Source of the DNA: Sipunculus nudus
Taxonomy: Eukaryota; Annelida; Sipuncula; Golfingiida; Sipunculidae
Assembly: GCA_026874595.1 (NCBI GenBank)
Contig: CM049306.1
Location: 42,840,019 to 42,904,018, forward strand
Direction of reading: 5' to 3'
DNA: 64,000 nt
Shown here: positions 38,674-50,584 of the stretch, in pieces
Layout: the number at the start of each line of letters is the position of its first letter
How positions within the stretch are numbered: position 1 is the stretch's first letter
Notes under the pieces: generated by a model
Databases searched by the model: none
What the model saw: the letters and a program-made list of their open reading frames with translations, nothing else
What the model was told of the DNA's origin: nothing
Made by a program: the position numbers and the translations under genes

Positions 38674-40190
38674 TGTGTGTGTCTGCCTTTCATCCCACCA
38701 CCCACCCTCCCTGGAAGATAAATTGACGCCATTGTATGCGATAAAACAGACAACACAGGACTAAAATAGATAACATAAATATAACATATCGAATATCATA
38801 GTTTTTCCTCCTGTTTTTTTTCTGTATTTTTTCTTTCTTTCTTTTATCTCCTCCTTTTAAATGAGCTACTTTTTTAAACTTATGTAATAATTCCAGTGAT
38901 AAAACTTGCCTACACATAGTGAACACGTATCCTTCATCCAACACGCGAGCGTGGGCTCACCACACAACTCGACAGGTTCTTAACTGAAAGTACTGACGTC
39001 ACACAAGACTGTGTGGGTGGGTTTTATGATGGCAGGCAGTATAGCAAGAATCAGGCAAACGGCCAGCTATTTATTGTCTCACACTGAGTCCAAGGTTCCG
39101 TCCTACCGCCCACTTGTATCCTCTAAAACCTATATGTGCAATCGTGTTAAAGGAATATTAATATACACTGATATTAATACCGTTTTTCTCCCTTTTAGGT
39201 GATAACGCAGGATTTCAGGGTTTTTAAATGTACCTGTAAATGCATACTTAAAAGTATTTTTAACTTTCCATATAAATGGAACATATATTTTATATTCACC
39301 CATGAAACACATAAATCCATAAAATATAAAAGCCTGTTTATTCTGACCAGACCTGTGCGGGTAAATAGTTAAGGTTAGGATATGTTTAAACTTGGTCAAA
39401 TGCATGAGGACATGCAATGAAAAAAATATATTGACTTTTTAGATAATATATGACTTTCATACCATTATTCACAATACGTGTACAAAATTTCAAATTTAGT
39501 TATAACATTTAAAGATCATAAAAAATCCAGCAAATTTGATATACACTGATTTCTTAGTTAAGTCAATTTTCCCGCCAAATTCAATACAAGCTACCCATTC
39601 AGGCGAGAGATTTTATGCGGGAATAAGAATATCCAATCATTCTCCGTTCACGTCTGAATCCGGTTCTTTAACGTCACACTAGTGACATCGGTTGGCAACG
39701 ATGCACAATATATGATCGGGTGCGACATAGAAAACTGGTGAATAAAATAAATTTGCCTTTCCAATAAATACGGATTGCCTGCTGGGACTTCTGTATGGTT
39801 GTTAAAACTTATTTCATAATGTTGATTCATTTGACCCAAACACGTACAGCAAACGAACTATACAGGAGACGGTCATCACACGGGGTGCGCATGCGCATGG
39901 AAAATGGGCAGTTCAGGAGCAATGAGACCCATTCGTATCTTGTTTAGGTATCTTAAACATACAGCGATACAAATTAACACAGAGAGAACCAACAAACAGG
40001 CAGGGCCGTTTTAAATCATAATATGCCGTCCGACATGGCTGACAGGGACAAAAAACAATGTTATTTCTATGCATTAGTAAGCGCCAAATAATCATTTTAC
40101 TATTTAATCTCAAATCCGTTAATTGTATAATAACATTTTTGTGTTCCAATGTGCTGATGGTTCCTGGTACTGGATTTCACTTATAAAAAA
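38431..40190. other. Gene-less stretch with a GT microsatellite
   Basis: A (GT)n run lies at 38641-38680. A full CRE palindrome lies at 38994-39001. No coding region was recognised. Confidence 0.4.
39886..39897. promoter_or_regulatory. Perfect NRF-1-type palindrome
   Basis: TGCGCATGCGCA matches the NRF-1 consensus at all twelve positions in otherwise AT-rich DNA. Such sites usually mark broadly expressed promoters, but no gene was found next to it. Confidence 0.3.
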
Positions 40191-40198
40191 GCTGGAAA

Positions 40199-40415
40199 CA
40201 GGGGTGGTCACAGGATCTTAGAGAAAATGTGTGGGGGGGGGGCTCAATTTATACAGAAGTTTTTTAATTGCATGGAGATGTGTAGGGGAAAAACAACGGT
40301 ACTGGGCACAAAATCCGGTACTGAATTTCGGTACCAAGAGTATTTTAACTATTTTCAAGGTTTCTAGGACGCAAAGAAGGACATGGGCCCCTGCACCCCT
40401 CTCAAGCCGCCCCTG
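40199..40415. mobile_element. hAT-like MITE, 217 bp
   Basis: The left end is CAGGGGTGG and the right end, read in reverse, is CAGGGGCGG, as in many hAT elements. Flanking octamers GCTGGAAA (40191-40198) and ACTGGATC (40416-40423) share the central CTGGA and may be a diverged 8-bp target duplication. It contains a G run at 40230-40240 and no coding capacity. Confidence 0.6.
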
Positions 40416-40810
40416 ACTGGATCAGACATTTTATCTCTGCCAAAAAAGGGCATTTTAACTTTTTCCAAGATGCCCCCCCCCCCCCCCCACAGTTAGGAGT
40501 TGTTTCATCTTTCATTTTATCGTTTTCTTTTCCCATTTATTCGTAATCTATTTTATTTTTCAGATTTTGTTTCTAGCAATTAGATTATTATGTTAATTTA
40601 ATACCTTCCATTTCATGAGTTGAGGATATTAATGAACAGCTATGAGATTTACTCCGTCAAGATAGCATCTATATATTAAGAGAGAGAGAGTCTTTCCGTT
40701 ATCATACTCTGCTGGTTCATAACACCAAGGAATATCCTCTTCCCATACAACTAACTTTAATGAAAACATGGCTCTAGACTTAATATATTCCATAAGGTGA
40801 AATAAATTAC

Positions 40811-40874
<64 letters not shown>

Positions 40875-43800
40875 TTTACATAACAAAAATTTAAGAACTT
40901 AGTTTTCATAATACCCATCAACCGCTAATTCATTATAAGCGACCCCCTTTTCTCAAATTCCTGGTCCGCCACTGTTATCAGGCGACCTTTTCGTTAGATC
41001 AGACTCCTCAGTACGCCCACTCCTCGATCACCACCATGTAAGACCTGTCTGTGTTTTAGTTTGGCCCATAGGTTATCATTGGACCTATCTCGAGGCAGAG
41101 CGTAGACTTAAGCCTGACTGGAGATAACATTCAGCCAATGAGATTCACCTATCACATTCACATCGAATATCCGGGCTACGAAAATGATGGCCGCGTTTTC
41201 TCTGATAAACCCGTCCTTGAGACGTCCATCCGATTTTAGGATTTATGCATTATTTTCTTTGTGGCGATTTCGGAACATTTCGTCATTATCTTGTTGAAGT
41301 TAAAATATAAAACAAGGAAGAACTACCAATATGGGCATACAGATTGTAGAAAGCTTCTTTTACTTGAAGTTAGGATTGAGTTTCCAATCAAATATTACTA
41401 AGATAGTGTAGTTAAATAGGAATATAAAAACTAATTTCGGAATAAATGAACTGATTGACCTACTGTGAGGGTGTACGTCGTGGGAAACGCTTTATAAGAC
41501 CTGTTCATGTCAAACACTGATAGTTATAAGAAGATTGCATAAACCCGCTTTGGCAGAACAATTCTATAGGATCCGCCATATTTTATCCAGACCTGCACCG
41601 AAGTCGGTTAAGCAGCTTATACGGTACCCCGTATAAAGTAAACACGGGTAAAATCATAAACATCGGTGTGGTGGTTTTAGGAGCTGTTAGCTTAAAAAGG
41701 CCTACATCCATCTTTTCGACGAACATGCGCACTGCACGTAGCGGTCGTCTGCTGTCTTCGGGTCCTTTGAGTCAGTTTTCCGGGGTAATTAAAGCAGATA
41801 TACATGCCACAGATAGTGTAAGACAGCTCTAATGATAGGACATTAGGATTAGGATAGGATTTTTTTGTTTTCTACATTTCAGATATAGCCTAGCAATTAG
41901 CTTCTCTTTCATCCGGATAGAACGGATCCGAAAATTTAATGTCGATCGCCGACAACAGATGTCACTAGTGTGGTGGAAAAAGTAAAGTATCCATGAATAT
42001 TAGCGCCTTACTAACGAAAGGATCAACGGCAGTGGGACGAACGAAAAGTTATTTATATATCAACATTAGAGGCCAGCTTCGCTGTACGTCATCACTGCTG
42101 ATTAAGTCAAATATTTTACATGCATACGGTTACTTAAATATTACATACACATGTATAACACAAACTGGGTGTCATAGTAATGACGCATATACCATATATC
42201 TACATTTCTGCTGTTTCCAGAAATCTGAATGCTACCCTTTATTTTTTTCAATATTTTCGAAATAATTTTAAAAATTTAGTGCATTTCATTTACCATTAAA
42301 CAGTGCTTATATACGTTCCAGTAATTATGTTTCCCCACTAAAATATTGTAATAAAAACGAAATCCCATTCTCCGATAGACGTTGCCGTTGCTTTGGCCAT
42401 ATACAAACATGAAAGCTAGAAAACCATAAACTTATATAATTTGCTGCGAAGTGGCAGTACCTGCATGTGATATTATAGATATAGCGAGGATAAGTTTCAT
42501 TAACTATACTGATAAGGCCAGTCTAATATATGATGGTCGCAAAATTTAAGGTTGTTATGTAAAATAGATATCCTAAGAATATATATTAGATGATATAAAA
42601 TGGGAAGAAATGTTTAAACACAAAAGACGGTCATTCATCATATAATTAGACATTTGGCTATTAATTGATTTTATGATTAAGTCTTCGATCTTCTCCGTGA
42701 AATAAGGCTTTATATTTTATGATAATTCCCATTGTTAGAAAGGTGGATGCATTCATCATCATAAAGCACATGGATATAAATATTTAAAACAAATATATGA
42801 AAAATGCTTTTAGTGGGTTCATAATACAATTGAAACTATCCATATTGCCATGTCATGGGCACTTTGAAGTAAGTAACCAAAGGCACTTCTTAAGAATGCT
42901 AAATAGCAATATCAATTTCATAGCAATATGTTCTAAATCAAATCGTGTATTGCCTCGGCTCATCAGCTCTGACGTCATTCGCGAGACCGTGTAGGTGGGA
43001 AGAGAACCTTTAAAAAAGCCCAATATAACAGCCTTTATTGTCTCACCGTGCCTCTCACTCACTCACTCTCTCTCTCTCTCTCGTCCCCCCCCCCCCCCCC
43101 CAACACACACAAACCAGGGTTTCACGTAAGAAACTTGGAAACACCTATAGTTATATTTTCAACCTGACTTCCTTTTTTTTTATGAATTTTATTCTATCAA
43201 ATGGATGATGTTATAATGTAAAAGTTGACAACACAAACATATAAAGTGGCACTTCCATGTTTCATAATGACAGTAAACGAAGTTCACGCGGAATGAAATT
43301 GACATCACCGTGTCTGCACTAAATGACACGTCTGGTAAAAACCGGCTGTGACATTGAAACCTACAAGGTAGGATTTGTTAATTTCATGTCCCATGGGTTC
43401 CTGACCCGCTGATGCACTCAGTAACGGTTAAAAATGCACGTCTTATGCACCTTGAACTTTAAAAATAGATCCTTTTAAGTTGTACCTTAAATTCTGAATC
43501 AAAGTCCGGGAGATAAGTTGGCAAAAGTGCTCTAAAAACGGAGTTAATTGTCCCTAAAAGTACTAAAAATTCCAAGGTTATTTGCGTAAACTATAGGTAT
43601 TAGGATGTTTATTTAATGAGGTCTGCTCGGGATCTGCTCTTGCAAAAGGTTTCATGTCCATCTTCAAAGTGAGTCTGTTGGGAAAAAATTAGAATTTTAG
43701 TTGAAACGACTTATAAACACCTCTAAGCCAATAAATCTGTAAGCATGAAAGAAATCAATACGTATAGGGGCTTGTTTGAAAGGTAAGAACATGTACCTTA

Positions 43801-44440
43801 AAATGAATACATATTTGAGACAAACAAAGGTAAAATGTAACATTTACAGCTATAAAAAGTATCCAATACCCCTTAGATTTTGCAAAAAAAAGCCCCAACT
43901 TTTTGTACATAGAAGTTTCACCAATAACCCCATATTAGGACAAAACTAATTATTTTTAGGTTTGCAGTAGTTAGATACTTGCCATTAAAATGCATACCTG
44001 AATTTAGTCTTTTGTGGCCCTTTTTTAATTACTTTCATGAGAAATCGAGTAAAGGGTAAGAAATCGAACAATTTTGAGATTTGCATGCATTTGTTCAACT
44101 GTGTCCTCCCAGCTGCTGTTGGTCTCAAGCCAGGATAGCAAATTTAGAAATCTCGCTGAAAGGCAAACAATGAAAAAAAGTTACCCTACCCCTTAATTTC
44201 ACTAGATATTTCCAACTCTTTAATCTGATTTGACATCTGCATCACTGAAATATTGCCTTTTCCTTCTCTGGACATATCTGAACACTAACTATGACCGAAA
44301 AATTAAAATAATACTGCGAGAACTTAAAGTAATTTTGCTTCTTCATCCTGTCTGTATATATTGCCAAAAAAGAAAGGAAACCAGTATAGTTCTATCCTTC
44401 ATTATTTATCAACAAATGGCGTGTAAACTATAATGTGTTA
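40416..44440. other. Gene-less stretch with simple repeats
   Basis: Notable parts are an 18-base C run (about 40471-40488), a (TA)n tract (40812-40870), a hAT-like single end CCGCCACTG near 40965, and a CT run followed by a C run (about 43063-43101). A CRE palindrome lies at 42970-42977. No gene was recognised. Confidence 0.4.
40812..40870. repeat. (TA)n microsatellite
   Basis: About 29 uninterrupted TA units. Confidence 0.97.
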
Positions 44441-44444
44441 AGGG

Positions 44445-44640
44445 AATGGTCCGCTGACGACCCGGGTTCAACCCCTGGCGTGGCTTTGCGAATGGGTTGT
44501 CATGACCTTTCCAAGGTCAGTCGTTCTCTGTTTTCCTCTACCCCCACAAACGACTGAATGCCACCATCCGAGCCATGGAGAGTGCTTCGTATCAATTATT
44601 ATACAATCCTTATAGAATAAATAAAGTTCATATTTCATGC
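44445..44640 (+). mobile_element. tRNA-derived SINE, family S, copy 2
   Basis: GACGACCCGGGTTCAACCCC contains a B-box-like sequence. It is followed by CCTTTCCAAGGTCAGTCG, a TTTTCCTCTACCCCCAC block and a tail ACAATCCTTATAGAATAAAT. The same order is seen at 15050-15240. The A-box region is not well conserved. Confidence 0.7.
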
Positions 44641-44751
44641 GTAAAACTTCAGTTGGTCACCTATTTTGGTGAGTACCTATTCACGATTAGGTCCAGTATA
44701 TAAATATTTGTCTGTGGCGAAGAGGGCTTTTTTAATTTTTATCTTTTTATT

Positions 44752-44835
44752 TCTAGCTAAATGAATTATAGGTCATCTGAGCCATATCGGTGATCTTTTG
44801 TCCGTGTGTCCGTCCCAGTTGTCCGTCCGGCTGGA
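44752..44835 (-). repeat. Family A 3'-end fragment
   Basis: AGCTAAATGAATTATAGGTC, ATCTGAGCCATATCGGTGAT and GTCCGTCC copies resemble the reversed end of copy A3 (50585-50670). The element stops after about 80 bp. Confidence 0.6.
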
Positions 44836-45252
44836 CGTATATATTAACAGTTCACAAACCAAAACAGTTATTGTTTCAGACCCGAACGTTTGCAAACAAT
44901 TAATTAAATTTTCTCTGATAAACGATTGCTATATTTCAAGATGGCTTTATATCAAAACCACGTGTTTTATATTCTTTATATATTGAAGGTGATTGAATAT
45001 GTTTGTGTGTATGTCGGGGCTTAGTTTAAAATCCTAATAAATATCCTAATATACTTAAGAAGTTAGCGACTTAAACATAATGAACTTGGTCAGACCACCG
45101 GCAAAGATATATATTTAATTTATGAACTTTATATTTAAGTGTATACCAGAAATAAGAACTGAATTATTAGTTATCAGCTTAAACATAAAACTTCTAAAGC
45201 TATTTCATAGCATTTCTCTTAAACACTTTCATTTATTTTTTATGCACACACA

Positions 45253-45551
45253 CACGGGCGTATCCAGACTTGACCGTCCGGGGGGCAAGACTCAAGAGGT
45301 TTCCCGATTCTGTACTTTTTTTCTTCTTCTTCCTTCCCTTTCTGCTTTTTCTTTTCATTTTCTTTTTTTCTTTTTTTTTCTTCCCATTTTCTTCTTCCTT
45401 TTCTTTCTCTTCTTCCCTCTTTCCCCTCTTTTCTTTCTTTACTTCCTAATTCTCTCTCCGATTTTTTGTCCCCTTCCAATTTTTGGGGGTCCGTTGGGAG
45501 GGGGGAGGGGGGCAAGCTGCACCCCCGGCCACCCCATTGATTACGCCACTG
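45253..45551. mobile_element. hAT-like MITE with polypyrimidine core
   Basis: The left end CACGGGCGTATCCAG and the right end read in reverse, CAGTGGCGTAATCA, are related. G-rich subterminal blocks sit on the left and the right. Flanking octamers CACACACA and CTGACACA match at six of eight positions. The core is about 150 bp of TTTTCTTC-type sequence. Confidence 0.55.
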
Positions 45552-46360
45552 CTGACACACATCGATGTAAGGGATTAACCCAAAATATTTTAAATTTATA
45601 CAATTAATTTGACCTTTTGATTAAAATTGTGAAGTGAAATTTTTAGTGATATTTTGACAATTTTTATGATGAAAAAGGTATTTGTTATCAATAATCAGGC
45701 CATGAAGATGTGATGACTGTTAGTTCTTGATACTGGATGTGGTAATATTTTTATCAAAATTGTGAAAATGATAATTTGGTGGAAAAGGAATCATGACAGA
45801 GAAGGGTTAGACATGTTGAGTGCTCAACTTATAACTGATCCGAACCCTATACCTTGTACTGTACTATACTGTACTCCAGAATGCAATATTGACGTTCGGA
45901 TGGCAGGCTATTCCCCCCCCCCCCCCCCGAACCATGCCTGAATAGAAGGTATAATTAACCATGCAAGGCTAGGGCTAGTTTTTGGCTGTCTCTAGCCTTG
46001 CTTGATTGTTATATAATCAGTTTGGTTGGTTGAAGGAGGAAGGATAATGACTTAATATACAAAATTGATATGCAGATTTGTTGATTTGCAGAAAGTGTCC
46101 ATAAAATATACGCGCCCATATTATTTCCTGAGAACATGAAGGTATGCTACTTGTTATCTTTACTTAACAGAAAAGCATGTGAACATTATATGCTTGGAAA
46201 GTACTTTGCCTGAGTTAGTGCTACCAACTTGTTTCTTACTGAATAATTAAATGTATGTCGTGATTCTTGGGTTATTTTTATTTTTACTTTTAGTTACCTC
46301 TGTAAATTAAATATTATAAAATATAAGCAAATTGTCACCATATTTTCAGCTACTGTTACT
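45552..46360. other. Gene-less stretch
   Basis: A 16-base C run lies at about 45912-45927, and a short inverted pair GGCTAGGGCTAG / CTAGCCTTGC lies at 45968-46000. No gene was recognised. Confidence 0.4.
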
Positions 46361-47789
46361 CATAAACAAGGGACTCATGGGTCACTGTGCTCAGCTGAAG
46401 TTGACCTTGAAGGTAAAAATCTAAAATAATATCAAATGGAGATAACATATAAGAGGAAGAGGTAATAAAGGCCATGGTTGGTTTATATATGATTGGTTTG
46501 TATTGATGAGCAAGAAATTGTTGCAAATAATATTTTGACCTGACCATGTGTTTCCTAATGTTGAAACTGAAGCATGTGAGCAGTTTGTGAACAAATGATC
46601 TGTACTATTACCATGATCATTAGTTGGCTTTTTGATTAACTGTTGACATTTCAGTAGTTTACACATTTGTTCAATTGAATCTATTTTTTTGTATAATATA
46701 TATTATTAAATATATATGTATTTTTTAATGAAATGTATACAGTTGATATATAACTAATTAACAACATAAAACAGGGCAAACAAAGCCTGATCTCAAATTC
46801 TGCTGAGGCAAGAAAATATAGAACAAATGTTTGTATTAAATCCTCATTTTTTTATCACATCATTTTTTTTTAATTTAAGTTTATATTTCTATACATTTCC
46901 AATATAACATATATATCTGAATATAAAAGTTGATTCATAATTCTCAATTGCATCATCATGAATCTCAAACTTGTCAGATAACACCACATCATGCATACAA
47001 ATGTTTATTTATTTTTTACCACAAAAATATATCTTTTTAAATCTGCAAAACAATAAATATCTAAAATTAATACTTGATTTAGATTTCACAATTTTTAATT
47101 GTGTCTTTATTTATCCATAATGTGCTTCATATTTTATAAATTTAAGCATACTGATGGGTTCAATTATATTTGTTAAAATAATTTAAAAGAAAATTGATTT
47201 CTTTAAAAATGCTACATTACACAACATTGCATCTTCTGGATTACACCTTGAATTACTTTTTCATGGAAAGTTTTGCATATCGGAGTGGAAACAGCATTAC
47301 ATTTAAGGAGACACAGTGAAAACACTAACAATTACTGCATAACACTTGGTGGGTTGGGTTTGCGGGGGGGGGGGGGGATTGGGGTGGTGATATGAGAAAT
47401 ACTGTACACCTGTCACAGCAAGCAGGGGATCTCCCCCAGTGACTGTAACAAATTAGAAACCCTGACTTCCAGTGACCCATGGAGTGGAACCCTGCATCTG
47501 TAATCTGTAATCAAAGCAAATGACTACAATAGAGCCTCAAGAAAAAAATCAATAACTTGCTTAATTTTCAAGCTTTTTTTTTAAATTTCAGATTTAAACA
47601 AACTAAATAATTATGTTTACATGCTGTGAAAACTAAATCAATGGAACTTACAGGAAAAAAAGTGCCCTTGTCAAAGTTGGGCAAAATTTAAGGTACTGTT
47701 TTTATTTTTATGCCAATAACTTAAAAATTTACAAAATTTAGATCTAATTTTGGGTAAACAATTGAATCTTAATTAAACATAGCTATATA

Positions 47790-49008
47790 CAGTGGAACCC
47801 CACAATTACGACCACCCTGGGGACTGAGCAAAGTGGTCGTAATTTGGGGGTGGTCGTATTTGTGAAACTCTTACCGTGGTCGCATATAACACGCTGATAT
47901 TTAATGTGTATCAGACTTTATCTATTGCATATCTTTAATGTGAATTATAACAAAATATTTTACTTAGCGGAGGACCCTTATTATAAATGTTTTTTGTGTG
48001 TGTGTGTAGCTGAACATATTTATTCATGATAAAATGAATATACATGTACACATACGTAGTAACTGATGATTAACAAATAATAACACTAAGGCAATACGAT
48101 TACAACCTACTGAATACATATTGAACATAATACGTGGCTGCCAAATATTTAGCCTTACGCTTGAGTATATATTGCGTGCACTTGAGTTTTCCCGACGCTA
48201 AACTGCTGAGCCATTTGGTGCTGACTGCGCGTGATGTTGCCGCCTTGATTAACGCCACTTTATCCTTCAAGGAGAGCTCTTTCAGAGTCCTAACAGCAAG
48301 CAATTTAAATGCAAACTTAACCAGTAGAGAAATAAACTGACAACGATCTATCAGAAAAGGCAAGTTAATGTGAGGGATTTTCCCCCCATGCAAGCTTCAT
48401 TTATACATTTTTCTGACTGCTCAATACCCAGTGTCAGTAACGTATGAACACATTTAAGATTAACTAGGTCGTTAATTTTACCAATGAGGATCAAACAATA
48501 TGTGATGAGTTGAAATATTAAGCCCGCAACCCAACACTTAGGGTAGCTGTAATACAGGTGATCACTGAGGGGCAATTAGCATCTGACCTCAGGTCAGACC
48601 GGCTCATTAAGTAATCAGGCCGATGGTTACCCTCTTTGATCTATATAACCTACACCTCAACGAGTCTCAGCGAAGACACCGAGTCTGGTATATATGCGGG
48701 ACCAGATTAACACTCGGGTTAAGAAACCTTGTTACCCGCTTTGATCTTTCGTTAAGGCGCCTGTGACAAGACGCAGCCATTGACTCGTGACAAATGTTGT
48801 TTCAGTACTTCTCGGCGGTGGTCGCATTAGCGGGGTCGCATTAGCGCTGGGGCCAGGAAATCTGGTCGTAATTCTGAATTCAGGGGTGGTCGTAATTTTG
48901 AGTCATTTTTAAACATAAATAAACTAAAAAAAATTCGGGACCAAGCAAAATGGTCGTAATTGTGGGGTGGTCGCAATTGTGGGGTGGTCGCAAGGCGGGG
49001 TTCCACTG
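47790..49008 (-). mobile_element. pogo/Tigger-type element, 1219 bp, nested in A2
   Basis: The ends are CAGTGGAACCCC and its reverse complement, the typical Tigger terminus, flanked by TA at 47788-47789 and 49009-49010. GGTCGTAATT/GGTCGCAATT repeats are subterminal on both sides. The paralogous family A copies at about 54570-54600 and 59920-59950 read straight through the site, confirming an insertion into TA. Only a relic of the transposase N-terminus remains. Confidence 0.88.
48130..48300 (-). pseudogene. Tigger transposase N-terminal HTH relic
   Basis: On the minus strand, RTLKELSLKDKVALIKAA then ILKRKAKYLA are the two ends of a CENP-B/pogo-type N-terminal helix-turn-helix. The middle reads correctly only in another frame (QMAQQFSVGKTQV-like), so two compensating frameshifts have occurred. 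The DDE catalytic domain is missing from the 1.2-kb element. The open frame of 97 codons at 48100-48393 is this relic, not a gene. Confidence 0.75.
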
Positions 49009-49489
49009 TACTTGGGAAAATAGACTCTAGTTTTAATTTTTTTAATGTTAAGTGAGGAAATATTTTTAACTGACTTTTTACAAAGTCCATTATGTTCGGG
49101 CCCATAACTTAAAGAATTTATAATTAACAGACTTGATTTCTGGCATGTACATAGGAACTATATAGAGAAATATTTATGGTAAATATGAGGATAAGCAGAT
49201 GAGTGGTTTTGATATTAGGCAGTCCTGAAGTGTGGAAATAGGTTTTTTATAAAAAATTGATGTTTTTTCTTAATTTCCAAAAGGAATGAAGTCGCAAAGA
49301 CCCAGTTTTCGGCTTTGTCGGAGATCTTGGGGACATCTAACATTATGCGGAATTTCGGATTCCTAGGTCTTACGGTTTTAAAACGTGCCACATCTACAGA
49401 CGGACGGACGGACAGACAGACGGACGGACGACGGACAATGGACCACGACTACAGCTCAGATGACTAATAGTCAGCTGAGCTAAAAAGGA

Positions 49490-50580
49490 GTAGATTTTTT
49501 TTTTTAATGTTAAAATGCTACTTCAGGCCAGGTTTTTTCAGCATTACTTTTTAAACAGTTAAAACGATAGAATAATAAATAATTATAAACAGAATAATCA
49601 GTTTATGTGGCTCATTTACTGTATGTTGAAATGTGAAAAAGTTATAATTGACCTGCTTTACCCTTCTGATGAGGTCTTTATAAACCAGGACAAAGGGATT
49701 TGTTAGGAAAAAATGTCTGCTATCGTTCATTGGGACTGACATAGAGAAAATAAGAGGCCTATTAAATCTACGAAGGAACATCTTTATGCATTATATTTTA
49801 CTTCATAATGCTTAAATAACAGGATTTACAGCTATAAATTACATATTTAATAAAAAGCAGTACTGCTTGAAATACTTCATTATGACCCAGTTGTAAGCAT
49901 TGATAAATTTATAATGTTTAATTGACTTACCTGTCTCAAAGAAGTTAAGCTCAGTCGACCATTAATTTACTAAAAATAAATTTATATTTAATTTTACTTG
50001 CATAGTGTGTCATTTATATAATTTAGAGTAACTTAATCTAAAGCAATTCAACAACTTCTAAAATAAGTGACAAACAGTTTTGAGATTTTATTTAAAATGG
50101 TTCATTCAAAGAAAACAAAAATTTAAAAATTTGATATAAGATCCATATCTCAAATATTAAAGGATGGATTGACCTGATATTTGCTCTGCATGTTGACCTT
50201 GGCCATATTCATTTTATGAATTTAAAGGCTATGTTTATCACAATCTGGGCTTATTTTGAGAGCTAAAATCATTGTAAAATTAAGCTGAGCGCCGTGAACC
50301 CTGTTTTAATTTTCATTTTCTACGCTTCCGAACGACGTTTTTTGACCAAAATATTTTCCCGTGTTTGTTCCTTAAGATCGGCAGAAGACATTTAAAGGCC
50401 TTAGTATTGTCTAAAAATCATACGATTTTCAATTTTCTTAAAATGTATGAACTTTAAGATCATTGTTATACCAACCTTGTCGCAAAAATGTGTTATTTTC
50501 AATACAGTTCACCATTATGTAAAAATTGGCATTTAAAATGACTTGTCAACACAATATGCGGTATAAACAAAAAAGATCTT
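49490..50580. other. Gene-less stretch between two family A copies
   Basis: Unique-looking AT-rich sequence. No open frame or repeat was recognised. Confidence 0.4.
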
Positions 50581-50584
50581 ATTT

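Larger units (their letters stand above)
46364..49486 (+). repeat. Family A element, copy A2, interrupted by a Tigger element
   Basis: The 5' end is AACAAGGGACTCATGGGTCA followed by TGCTCAGCTGA. The 3' end is a GGAC/GACG microsatellite (about 49400-49440) and the hairpin AGCTCAGATGACT-AAT-AGTCAGCTGAGCT, then TAAAA. The body matches A4 and A5, including a G run at 47365-47378. Removing 47790-49008 gives a body of about 1.9 kb. Confidence 0.8.

Noticed and set aside
45122-45607. 161-codon Phe/Leu-rich frame
   Set aside because: It crosses the polypyrimidine core of a hAT-like MITE. Composition explains the absence of stops.
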